Below, piece after piece: positions 45,309 to 58,464 of a DNA stretch of 64,000 bases; positions within the stretch are counted from its first letter, which is position 1; each line of letters begins with the position of its first letter. The position numbers were made by a program, and so were the translations under genes. The notes under the pieces are model-generated. The model made no database searches and was not told the DNA's origin. It saw only the letters and a program-made list of their open reading frames with translations. Source of the stretch: Siphonodentalium dalli (lineage: Eukaryota > Mollusca > Scaphopoda > Gadilida > Siphonodentaliidae); NCBI GenBank assembly GCA_032622095.1, contig CP136066.1:173913164-173977163 (forward strand), written 5' to 3'.

Positions 45309-48300
45309 TTCCCATCTACATGTCATTGTTGACATCCGTAACAAATTTCATGAAGATCTGACCAAAGGTACGACCTGTAGCCCGTGCCAAAGGATTTTAG
45401 TCATGCAAAGAGTAAATTCCAAGATGGCTGCTGACCAGTGGCCATTTTTTTTGGCCGAACAACCCCAAAATGACTCGTTCCCATCTACATGTCAATATTA
45501 ACATCCATGACAAATTTCATGATGATCAGACTAGCAGTATGACCTGTAGCCCGCGCCAATGGATTGAATTTTGAAATCCAAAATGGCCGCTGGTGGCCAT
45601 GTTTTTTGGCCGAATGACCCCAAAATGACTCGTTCCCATCAACATGTCATTGTTAACATCCATGACAAATTTCATGAAGATCTGACCAAAGCTACGACCT
45701 GTAGCCCGCGCCAAACGATTTAGTCATGCAAAGAGTAAAATCCAAGATGGCTGCTTGCGGCCATGTTTTTACGCCGAATGACCCCAAAATGACTCGTTCC
45801 CATCTACATGTCATTGTTAACATCCATGACAAATTTCATGAAGATCTGACCAAAGCTACGACCTGTAGCCCGTGCCAAAGGATTTAGTCATGCAAAGAGT
45901 AAAATCCAAGATGGCTGCTGGTGGCCATGTTTTTGGCCGAACGACCCCAAAATGACTCGTTCCCATCTACATGTCAATATTAACATCCATGACAAATTTC
46001 ATGATGATCAGACAAGCAGTATGACCTGTAGCCCGCGCCAATGGATTGAATTTTGAAATGCAAAATGGCCGCTGGCAGCCATGTTTTTTGGCCGAATGAC
46101 CCCAAAAAAACGACCCGTTCCCATCTACATGTCATTTTTAACATCCATGACAAATTTCATGAAGATCTGACCAAAGCTACGACCTGTAGCCCGCGCCAAA
46201 GGATTTAGTCGTGCAAAGAGTAAAATCCAAGATGGCTGCTGGCGGCCATGTTTTTTGGCCGAACGACCCCAAAATGACTCGTTCCCATCTAAATGTCAAT
46301 ATTAACATCAATGACAAATTTCATGATGATCAGACGAGCAGTATGACCTGTAGCCCGCGCCAATGGATTTAATTTTGAAATCCAAAATGGCTGCTGGCGG
46401 CCATGTTTTTTTGCCGAATGACCTCAAACTGACTCGCTCCCATCTACATGTCAATGTCAACTTTCATGACAAATTTCATATTAAAAGATCAGACCAAAGG
46501 TATGACCTGTAGCCCGCGGGAAAGGAAATTGTTGACGGACATACGCACACACAGACACACGCACACACGGACGACGGACGCCAATCCATGGCAATAGCTC
46601 AAACTTACAAAGTAAGTTGAGCTAAAAATGGAAAAACTAGGAACCCTAACTCAGAACTAACGACCATAACTCACGTAAAAAAAAATCGGACAAACCTGGT
46701 TTTTGAACTCAATTAAGATATTGTTGTGAAAGATCTATATACCCAATATGAATGGAATCTGTTGAAGGTTGTTCAAGTTATCGCTCTAACGGTTATAAAA
46801 TTACTAAAAAATAGATTAATTCCCATCTAAATGTCATTGTTGACATCCGTAACAAATTTCATGAAGATCTGACCAAAGGTACGACCTGTAGCCCGTGCCA
46901 AAGGATTTTAGTCATGCAAAGAGTAAATTCCAAGATGGCTGCTGACCAGTGGCCATTTTTTTTGGCCGAACAACCCCAAAATGACTCGTTCCCATCTACA
47001 TGTCAATATTAACATCCATGACAAATTTCATGATGATCAGACTAGCAGTATGACCTGTAGCCCGCGCCAATGGATTGAATTTTGAAATCCAAAATGGCCG
47101 CTGGTGGCCATGTTTTTTGGCCGAATGACCCCAAAATGACTCGTTCCCATCAACATGTCATTGTTAACATCCATGACAAATTTCATGAAGATCTGACCAA
47201 AGCTACGACCTGTAGCCCGCGCCAAACGATTTAGTCATGCAAAGAGTAAAATCCAAGATGGCTCCTTGCGGCCATGTTTTTACGCCGAATGACCCCAAAA
47301 TGACTCGTTCCCATCTACATGTCATTGTTAACATCCATGACAAATTTCATGAAGATCTGACCAAAGCTACGACCTGTAGCCCGTGCCAAAGGATTTAGTC
47401 ATGCAAAGAGTAAAATCCAAGATGGCTGCTGGTGGCCATGTTTTTGGCCGAACGACCCCAAAATGACTCGTTCCCATCTACATGTCAATATTAACATCCA
47501 TGACAAATTTCATGATGATCAGACAAGCAGTATGACCTGTAGCCCGCGCCAATGGATTGAATTTTGAAATGCAAAATGGCCGCTGGCAGCCATGTTTTTT
47601 GGCCGAATGACCCCAAAAAAACGACCCGTTCCCATCTACATGTCATTTTTAACATCCATGACAAATTTCATGAAGATCTGACCAAAGCTACGACCTGTAG
47701 CCCGCGCCAAAGGATTTAGTCGTGCAAAGAGTAAAATCCAAGATGGCTGCTGGCGGCCATGTTTTTTGGCCGAACGACCCCAAAATGACTCGTTCCCATC
47801 TAAATGTCAATATTAACATCAATGACAAATTTCATGATGATCAGACGAGCAGTATGACCTGTAGCCCGCGCCAATGGATTTAATTTTGAAATCCAAAATG
47901 GCTGCTGGCGGCCATGTTTTTTTGCCGAATGACCTCAAACTGACTCGCTCCCATCTACATGTCAATGTCAACTTTCATGACAAATTTCATATTAAAAGAT
48001 CAGACCAAAGGTATGACCTGTAGCCCGCGGGAAAGGAAATTGTTGACGGACATACGCACACACAGACACACGCACACACGGACGACGGACGCCAATCCAT
48101 GGCAATAGCTCAAACTTACAAAGTAAGTTGAGCTAAAAATGGAAAAACTAGGAACCCTAACTCAGAACTAACGACCATAACTCACGTAAAAAAAAATCGG
48201 ACAAACCTGGTTTTTGAACTCAATTAAGATATTGTTGTGAAAGATCTATATACCCAATATGAATGGAATCTGTTGAAGGTTGTTCAAGTTATCGCTCTAA

Positions 48301-51300
48301 CGGTTATAAAATTACTAAAAAATAGATTAATTCCCATCTAAATGTCATTGTTGACATCCGTAACAAATTTCATGAAGATCTGACCAAAGGTACGACCTGT
48401 AGCCCGTGCCAAAGGATTTTAGTCATGCAAAGAGTAAATTCCAAGATGGCTGCTGACCAGTGGCCATTTTTTTTGGCCGAACAACCCCAAAATGACTCGT
48501 TCCCATCTACATGTCAATATTAACATCCATGACAAATTTCATGATGATCAGACTAGCAGTATGACCTGTAGCCCGCGCCAATGGATTGAATTTTGAAATC
48601 CAAAATGGCCGCTGGTGGCCATGTTTTTTGGCCGAATGACCCCAAAATGACTCGTTCCCATCAACATGTCATTGTTAACATCCATGACAAATTTCATGAA
48701 GATCTGACCAAAGCTACGACCTGTAGCCCGCGCCAAACGATTTAGTCATGCAAAGAGTAAAATCCAAGATGGCTCCTTGCGGCCATGTTTTTACGCCGAA
48801 TGACCCCAAAATGACTCGTTCCCATCTACATGTCATTGTTAACATCCATGACAAATTTCATGAAGATCTGACCAAAGCTACGACCTGTAGCCCGTGCCAA
48901 AGGATTTAGTCATGCAAAGAGTAAAATCCAAGATGGCTGCTGGTGGCCATGTTTTTGGCCGAACGACCCCAAAATGACTCGTTCCCATCTACATGTCAAT
49001 ATTAACATCCATGACAAATTTCATGATGATCAGACAAGCAGTATGACCTGTAGCCCGCGCCAATGGATTGAATTTTGAAATGCAAAATGGCCGCTGGCAG
49101 CCATGTTTTTTGGCCGAATGACCCCAAAAAAACGACCCGTTCCCATCTACATGTCATTTTTAACATCCATGACAAATTTCATGAAGATCTGACCAAAGCT
49201 ACGACCTGTAGCCCGCGCCAAAGGATTTAGTCGTGCAAAGAGTAAAATCCAAGATGGCTGCTGGCGGCCATGTTTTTTGGCCGAACGACCCCAAAATGAC
49301 TCGTTCCCATCTAAATGTCAATATTAACATCAATGACAAATTTCATGATGATCAGACGAGCAGTATGACCTGTAGCCCGCGCCAATGGATTTAATTTTGA
49401 AATCCAAAATGGCTGCTGGCGGCCATGTTTTTTTGCCGAATGACCTCAAACTGACTCGCTCCCATCTACATGTCAATGTCAACTTTCATGACAAATTTCA
49501 TATTAAAAGATCAGACCAAAGGTATGACCTGTAGCCCGCGGGAAAGGAAATTGTTGACGGACATACGCACACACAGACACACGCACACACGGACGACGGA
49601 CGCCAATCCATGGCAATAGCTCAAACTTACAAAGTAAGTTGAGCTAAAAATGCAAAAACTAGGAACCCTAACTCAGAACTAACGACCATAACTCACGTAA
49701 AAAAAAATCGGACAAACCTGGTTTTTGAACTCAATTAAGATATTGTTGTGAAAGATCTATATACCCAATATGAATGGAATCTGTTGAAGGTTGTTCAAGT
49801 TATCGCTCTAACGGTTATAAAATTACTAAAAAATAGATTAATTCCCATCTACATGTCATTGTTGACATCCGTAACAAATTTCATGAAGATCTGACCAAAG
49901 GTACGACCTGTAGCCCGTGCCAAAGGATTTTAGTCATGCAAAGAGTAAATTCCAAGATGGCTGCTGACCAGTGGCCATTTTTTTTGGCCGAACAACCCCA
50001 AAATGACTCGTTCCCATCTACATGTCAATATTAACATCCATGACAAATTTCATGATGATCAGACTAGCAGTATGACCTGTAGCCCGCGCCAATGGATTGA
50101 ATTTTGAAATCCAAAATGGCCGCTGGTGGCCATGTTTTTTGGCCGAATGACCCCAAAATGACTCGTTCCCATCAACATGTCATTGTTAACATCCATGACA
50201 AATTTCATGAAGATCTGACCAAAGCTACGACCTGTAGCCCGCGCCAAACGATTTAGTCATGCAAAGAGTAAAATCCAAGATGGCTGCTTGCGGCCATGTT
50301 TTTACGCCGAATGACCCCAAAATGACTCGTTCCCATCTACATGTCATTGTTAACATCCATGACAAATTTCATGAAGATCTGACCAAAGCTACGACCTGTA
50401 GCCCGTGCCAAAGGATTTAGTCATGCAAAGAGTAAAATCCAAGATGGCTGCTGGTGGCCATGTTTTTGGCCGAACGACCCCAAAATGACTCGTTCCCATC
50501 TACATGTCAATATTAACATCCATGACAAATTTCATGATGATCAGACAAGCAGTATGACCTGTAGCCCGCGCCAATGGATTGAATTTTGAAATGCAAAATG
50601 GCCGCTGGCAGCCATGTTTTTTGGCCGAATGACCCAAAAAAAACGACCCGTTCCCATCTACATGTCATTTTTAACATCCATGACAAATTTCATGAAGATC
50701 TGACCAAAGCTACGACCTGTAGCCCGCGCCAAAGGATTTAGTCGTGCAAAGAGTAAAATCCAAGATGGCTGCTGGCGGCCATGTTTTTTTGCCGAACGAC
50801 CCCAAAATGACTCGTTCCCATCTAAATGTCAATATTAACATCAATGGCAAATTTCATGATGATCAGACGAGCAGTATGACCTGTAGCCCGCGCCAATGGA
50901 TTTAATTTTGAAATCCAAAATGGCTGCTGGCGGCCATGTTTTTTTACCGAATGACCTCAAAATGACTCGCTCCCATCTACATGTCAATGTCAACTTTCAT
51001 GACAAATTTCATATTAAAAGATCAGACCAAAGGTATGACCTGTAGCCCGCGGGAAAGGAAATTGTTGACGGACATACGCACACACAGACACACGCACACA
51101 CGGACGACGGACGCCAATCCATGGCAATAGCTCAAACTTACAAAGTAAGTTGAGCTAAAAATGGAAAAACTAGGAACCCTAACTCAGAACTAACGACCAT
51201 AACTCACGTAAAAAAAAATCGGACAAACCTGGTTTTTGAACTCAATTAAGATATTGTTGTGAAAGATCTATATACCCAATATGAATGGAATCTGTTGAAG

Positions 51301-51352
51301 GTTGTTCAAGTTATCGCTCTAACGGTTATAAAATTACTAAAAAATAGATTAA
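45309..51352 (+). repeat. HOR units 17-20, four full units
   Basis: Starts at 45,309, 46,820, 48,331 and 49,842. Unit 19 has a private GCAAAAACTAGG in its spacer (49,651). Unit 20 is X-type and is followed by Y-type unit 21. Confidence 0.95.
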
Positions 51353-54300
51353 TTCCCATCTACATGTCATTGTTGACATCCGTAACAAATTTCATGAAGA
51401 TCTGACCAAAGGTACGACCTGTAGCCCGTGCCAAATGATTTAGTCATGCAAAGAGTAAAATCCAAGATGGCTGCTGGTGGCCATGTTTTTGGCCGAACGA
51501 CCCCAAAATGACTCGTTCCCATCTACATGTCAATATTAACATCCATGACAAATTTCATGATGATCAGACAAGCAGTATGACCTGTAGCCCGCGCCAATGG
51601 ATTGAATTTTGAAATGCAAAATGGCCGCTGGCAGCCATGTTTTTTGGCCGAATGACCCAAAAAAAACGACCCGTTCCCATCTACATGTCATTTTTAACAT
51701 CCATGACAAATTTCATGAAGATCTGACCAAAGCTACGACCTGTAGCCCGCGCCAAAGGATTTAGTCGTGCAAAGAGTAAAATCCAAGATGGCTGCTGGCG
51801 GCCATGTTTTTTGGCCGAACGACCCCAAAATGACTCGTTCCCATCTAAATGTCAATATTAACATCAATGACAAATTTCATGATGATCAGACGAGCAGTAT
51901 GACCTGTAGCCCGCGCCAATGGATTTAATTTTGAAATCCAAAATGGCTGCTGGCGGCCATGTTTTTTTGCCGAATGACCTCAAAATGACTCGCTCCCATC
52001 TACATGTCAATGTCAACTTTCATGACAAATTTCATATTAAAAGATCAGACCAAAGGTATGACCTGTAGCCCGCGGGAAAGGAAATTGTTGACGGACATAC
52101 GCACACACAGACACACACACACACGGACGACGGACGCCAATCCATGGCAATAGCTCAAACTTACAAAGTAAGTTGAGCTAAAAATGGAAAAACTAGGAAC
52201 CCTAACTCAGAACTAACGACCATAACTCACGTAAAAAAAATCGGACAAACCTGGTTTTTGAACTCAATTAAGATATTGTTGTGAAAGATCTATATACCCA
52301 ATATGAATGGAATCTGTTGAAGGTTGTTCAAGTTATCGCTCTAACGGTTATAAAATTACTAAAAAATAGATTAATTCCCATCTACATGTCATTGTTGACA
52401 TCCGTAACAAATTTCATGAAGATCTGACCAAAGGTACGACCTGTAGCCCGTGCCAAATGATTTAGTCATGCAAAGAGTAAAATCCAAGATGGCTGCTGGT
52501 GGCCATGTTTTTGGCCGAACGACCCCAAAATGACTCGTTCCCATCTACATGTCAATATTAACATCCATGACAAATTTCATGATGATCAGACAAGCAGTAT
52601 GACCTGTAGCCCGCGCCAATGGATTGAATTTTGAAATGCAAAATGGCCGCTGGCAGCCATGTTTTTTGGCCGAATGACCCAAAAAAAACGACCCGTTCCC
52701 ATCTACATGTCATTTTTAACATCCATGGCAAATTTCATGAAGATCTGACCAAAGCTACGACCTGTAGCCCGCGCCAAAGGATTTAGTCGTGCAAAGAGTA
52801 AAATCCAAGATGGCTGCTGGCGGCCATGTTTTTTTGCCGAACGACCCCAAAATGACTCGTTCCCATCTAAATGTCAATATTAACATCAATGGCAAATTTC
52901 ATGATGATCAGACGAGCAGTATGACCTGTAGCCCGCGCCAATGGATTTAATTTTGAAATCCAAAATGGCTGCTGGCGGCCATGTTTTTTTACCGAATGAC
53001 CTCAAAATGACTCGCTCCCATCTACATGTCAATGTCAACTTTCATGACAAATTTCATATTAAAAGATCAGACCAAAGGTATGACCTGTAGCCCGCGGGAA
53101 AGGAAATTGTTGACGGACATACGCACACACAGACACACGCACACACGGACGACGGACGCCAATCCATGGCAATAGCTCAAACTTACAAAGTAAGTTGAGC
53201 TAAAAATGGAAAAACTAGGAACTCTAACTCAGAACTAACGACCATAACTCACGTAAAAAAAAATCGGACAAACCTGGTTTTTGAACTCAATTAAGATATT
53301 GTTGTGAAAGATCTATATACCCAATATGAATGGAATCTGTTGAAGGTTGTTCAAGTTATCGCTCTAACGGTTATAAAATTACTAAAAAATAGATTAATTC
53401 CCATCTACATGTCATTGTTGACATCCGTAACAAATTTCATGAAGATCTGACCAAAGGTACGACCTGTAGCCCGTGCCAAATGATTTAGTCATGCAAAGAG
53501 TAAAATCCAAGATGGCTGCTGGTGGCCATGTTTTTGGCCGAACGACCCCAAAATGACTCGTTCCCATCTACATGTCAATATTAACATCCATGACAAATTT
53601 CATGATGATCAGACAAGCAGTATGACCTGTAGCCCGCGCCAATGGATTGAATTTTGAAATGCAAAATGGCCGCTGGCAGCCATGTTTTTTGGCCGAATGA
53701 CCCAAAAAAAACGACCCGTTCCCATCTACATGTCATTTTTAACATCCATGACAAATTTCATGAAGATCTGACCAAAGCTACGACCTGTAGCCCGCGCCAA
53801 AGGATTTAGTCGTGCAAAGAGTAAAATCCAAGATGGCTGCTGGCGGCCATGTTTTTTGGCCGAACGACCCCAAAATGACTCGTTCCCATCTAAATGTCAA
53901 TATTAACATCAATGACAAATTTCATGATGATCAGACGAGCAGTATGACCTGTAGCCCGCGCCAATGGATTTAATTTTGAAATCCAAAATGGCTGCTGGCG
54001 GCCATGTTTTTTTGCCGAATGACCTCAAAATGACTCGCTCCCATCTACATGTCAATGTCAACTTTCATGACAAATTTCATATTAAAAGATCAGACCAAAG
54101 GTATGACCTGTAGCCCGCGGGAAAGGAAATTGTTGACGGACATACGCACACACAGACACACACACACACGGACGACGGACGCCAATCCATGGCAATAGCT
54201 CAAACTTACAAAGTAAGTTGAGCTAAAAATGGAAAAACTAGGAACCCTAACTCAGAACTAACGACCATAACTCACGTAAAAAAAATCGGACAAACCTGGT

Positions 54301-54419
54301 TTTTGAACTCAATTAAGATATTGTTGTGAAAGATCTATATACCCAATATGAATGGAATCTGTTGAAGGTTGTTCAAGTTATCGCTCTAACGGTTATAAAA
54401 TTACTAAAAAATAGATTAA
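51353..54419 (+). repeat. HOR units 21-23, three 5-monomer units
   Basis: Starts at 51,353, 52,375 and 53,398, alternating Y-X-Y. Lengths are 1,022 or 1,023 bp. All three have CCAAATGATTTAG at the fusion monomer. Confidence 0.95.
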
Positions 54420-55930
54420 TTCCCATCTACATGTCATTGTTGACATCCGTAACAAATTTCATGAAGATCTGACCAAAGGTACGACCTGTAGCCCGTGCCA
54501 AAGGATTTTAGTCATGCAAAGAGTAAATTCCAAGATGGCTGCTGACCAGTGGCCATTTCTTTTGGCCGAACAACCCCATAAAGACTCGTTCCCATCTACA
54601 TGTCAATATTAACATCCATGACAAATTTCATGATGATCAGACTAGCAGTATGACCTGTAGCCCGCGCCAATGGATTGAATTTTGAAATCCAAAATGGCCG
54701 CTGGTGGCCATTTTTTTTGGCCGAATGACCCCAAAATGACTCGTTCCCATCAACATGTCATTGTTAACATCCATGACAAATTTCATGAAGATCTGACCAA
54801 AGCTACGACCTGTAGCCCGCGCCAAACGATTTAGTCATGCAAAGAGTAAAATCCAAGATGGCTCCTTGCGGCCATGTTTTTACGCCGAATGACCCCAAAA
54901 TGACTCGTTCCCATCTACATGTCATTGTTAACATCCATGACAAATTTCATGAAGATCTGACCAAAGCTACGACCTGTAGCCCGTGCCAAAGGATTTAGTC
55001 ATGCAAAGAGTAAAATCCAAGATGGCTGCTGGTGGCCATGTTTTTGGCCGAACGACCCCAAAATGACTCGTTCACATCTACATGTCAATATTAACATCCA
55101 TGACAAATTTCATGATGATCAGACAAGCAGTATGACCTGTAGCCCGCGCCAATGGATTGAATTTTGAAATGCAAAATGGCCGCTGGCAGCCATGTTTTTT
55201 GGCCGAATGACCCAAAAAAAACGACCCGTTCCCATCTACATGTCATTTTTAACATCCATGACAAATTTCATGAAGATCTGACCAAAGCTACGACCTGTAG
55301 CCCGCGCCAAAGGATTTAGTCGTGCAAAGAGTAAAATCCAAGATGGCTGCTGGCGGCCATGTTTTTTGGCCGAACGACCCCAAAATGACTCGTTCCCATC
55401 TAAATGTCAATATTAACATCAATGACAAATTTCATGATGATCAGACGAGCAGTATGACCTGTAGCCCGCGCCAATGGATTTAATTTTGAAATCCAAAATG
55501 GCTGCTGGCGGCCATGTTTTTTTGCCGAATGACCTCAAACTGACTCGCTCCCATCTACATGTCAATGTCAACTTTCATGACAAATTTCATATTAAAAGAT
55601 CAGACCAAAGGTATGACCTGTAGCCCGCGGGAAAGGAAATTGTTGACGGACATACGCACACACAGACACACGCACACACGGACGACGGACGCCAATCCAT
55701 GACAGTAGCTCAAACTTACAAAGTAAGTTGAGCTAAAAATGGAAAAACTAGGAACCCTAACTCAGAACTAACGACCATAACTCACGTAAAAAAAAATCGG
55801 ACAAACCTGGTTTTTGAACTCAATTAAGATAATGTTTTGAAAGATCTATATACCCAATATGAATGGAATCTGTTGAAGGTTGTTCAAGTTATCGCTCTAA
55901 CGGTTATAAAATTACTAAAAAATAGATTAA
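54420..55930 (+). repeat. HOR unit 24, full unit with many private changes
   Basis: Private variants include GGCCATTTCTTTTGG, CCCCATAAAGACTCG, GGCCATTTTTTTTGGCC in monomer 2, GTTCACATC, CATGACAGTAGCTC in the tail and AAGATAATGTTTTGAAAG in the spacer. It is clearly more diverged than neighbouring units. Confidence 0.92.
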
Positions 55931-56953
55931 TTCCCATCTACATGTCATTGTTGACATCCGTAACAAATTTCATGAAGATCTGACCAAAGGTACGACCTGT
56001 AGCCCGTGCCAAAGGATTTAGTCATGCAAAGAGTAAAATCCAAGATGGCTGCTGGTGGCCATGTTTTTGGCCGAACGACCCCAAAATGACTCGTTCCCAT
56101 CTACATGTCAATATTAACATCCATGACAAATTTCATGATGATCAGACAAGCAGTATGACCTGTAGCCCGCGCCAATGGATTGAATTTTGAAATGCAAAAT
56201 GGCCGCTGGCAGCCATGTTTTTTGGCCGAATGACCCAAAAAAAACGACCCGTTCCCATCTACATGTCATTTTTAACATCCATGACAAATTTCATGAAGAT
56301 CTGACCAAAGCTACGACCTGTAGCCCGCGCCAAAGGATTTAGTCGTGCAAAGAGTAAAATCCAAGATGGCTGCTGGCGGCCATGTTTTTTGGCCGAACGA
56401 CCCCAAAATGACTCGTTCCCATCTAAATGTCAATATTAACATCAATGACAAATTTCATGATGATCAGACGAGCAGTATGACCTGTAGCCCGCGCCAATGG
56501 ATTTAATTTTGAAATCCAAAATGGCTGCTGGCGGCCATGTTTTTATGCCGAATGACCTCAAAATGACTCGCTCCCATCTACATGTCAATGTCAACTTTCA
56601 TGACAAATTTCATATTAAAAGATCAGACCAAAGGTATGACCTGTAGCCCGCGGGAAAGGAAATTGTTGACGGACATACGCACACACAGACACACGCACAC
56701 ACGGACGACGGACGCCAATCCATGGCAATAGCTCAAACTTACAAAGTAAGTTGAGCTAAAAATGGAAAAACAAGGAACCCTAACTCAGAACTAACGACCA
56801 TAACTCACGTAAAAAAAAATCGGACAAACCTGGTTTTTGAACTCAATTAAGATATTGTTGTGAAAGATCTATATACCCAATATGAATGGAATCTGTTGAA
56901 GGTTGTTCAAGTTATCGCTCTAACGGTTATAAAATTACTAAAAAATAGATTAA
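55931..56953 (+). repeat. HOR unit 25, 5-monomer form of independent origin
   Basis: Length and fusion as in other short units, but the fusion monomer reads GTGCCAAAGGATTTAG, without the T mark. It also has GTTTTTATGCCG and AACAAGGAACC private changes. It probably arose by a separate exchange. Confidence 0.9.
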
Positions 56954-58464
56954 TTCCCATCTACATGTCATTGTTGACATCCGTAACAAATTTCATGAAG
57001 ATCTGACCAAAGGTACGACCTGTAGCCCGTGCCAAAGGATTTTAGTCATGCAAAGAGTAAATTCCAAGATGGCTGCTGACCAGTGGCCATTTTTTTTGGC
57101 CGAACAACCCCAAAATGACTCGTTCCCATCTACATGTCAATATTAACATCCATGACAAATTTCATGATGATCAGACTAGCAGTATGACCTGTAGCCCGCG
57201 CCAATGGATTGAATTTTGAAATCCAAAATGGCCGCTGGTGGCCATGTTTTTTGGCCGAATGACCCCAAAATGACTCGTTCCCATCAACATGTCATTGTTA
57301 ACATCCATGACAAATTTCATGAAGATCTGACCAAAGCTACGACCTGTAGCCCGCGCCAAACGATTTAGTCATGCAAAGAGTAAAATCCAAGATGGCTGCT
57401 TGCGGCCATGTTTTTACGCCGAATGACCCCAAAATGACTCGTTCCCATCTACATGTCATTGTTAACATCCATGACAAATTTCATGAAGATCTGACCAAAG
57501 CTACGACCTGTAGCCCGTGCCAAAGGATTTAGTCATGCAAAGAGTAAAATCCAAGATGGCTGCTGGTGGCCATGTTTTTGGCCGAACGACCCCAAAATGA
57601 CTCGTTCCCATCTACATGTCAATATTAACATCCATGACAAATTTCATGATGATCAGACAAGCAGTATGACCTGTAGCCCGCGCCAATGGATTGAATTTTG
57701 AAATGCAAAATGGCCGCTGGCAGCCATGTTTTTTGGCCGAATGACCCAAAAAAAACGACCCGTTCCCATCTACATGTCATTTTTAACATCCATGACAAAT
57801 TTCATGAAGATCTGACCAAAGCTACGACCTGTAGCCCGCGCCAAAGGATTTAGTCGTGCAAAGAGTAAAATCCAAGATGGCTGCTGGCGGCCATGTTTTT
57901 TTGCCGAACGACCCCAAAATGACTCGTTCCCATCTAAATGTCAATATTAACATCAATGGCAAATTTCATGATGATCAGACGAGCAGTATGACCTGTAGCC
58001 CGCGCCAATGGATTTAATTTTGAAATCCAAAATGGCTGCTGGCGGCCATGTTTTTTTACCGAATGACCTCAAAATGACTCGCTCCCATCTACATGTCAAT
58101 GTCAACTTTCATGACAAATTTCATATTAAAAGATCAGACCAAAGGTATGACCTGTAGCCCGCGGGAAAGGAAATTGTTGACGGACATACGCACACACAGA
58201 CACACGCACACACGGACGACGGACGCCAATCCATGGCAATAGCTCAAACTTACAAAGTAAGTTGAGCTAAAAATGGAAAAACTAGGAACCCTAACTCAGA
58301 ACTAACGACCATAACTCACGTAAAAAAAAATCGGACAAACCTGGTTTTTGAACTCAATTAAGATATTGTTGTGAAAGATCTATATACCCAATATGAATGG
58401 AATCTGTTGAAGGTTGTTCAAGTTATCGCTCTAACGGTTATAAAATTACTAAAAAATAGATTAA
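56954..58464 (+). repeat. HOR unit 26, last full unit in the window
   Basis: 1,511 bp, X-type in monomers 6-8. To its right only 5-monomer units are seen. Confidence 0.95.

Noticed and set aside
23301-57359. An identical 62-residue open frame on the minus strand occurs 18 times in the satellite
   Set aside because: It spans the monomer 2/3 junction of each full-length unit and is lost in every shortened unit. Its repetition is explained by the array, it has no recognisable domain, and nothing suggests selection on the frame.
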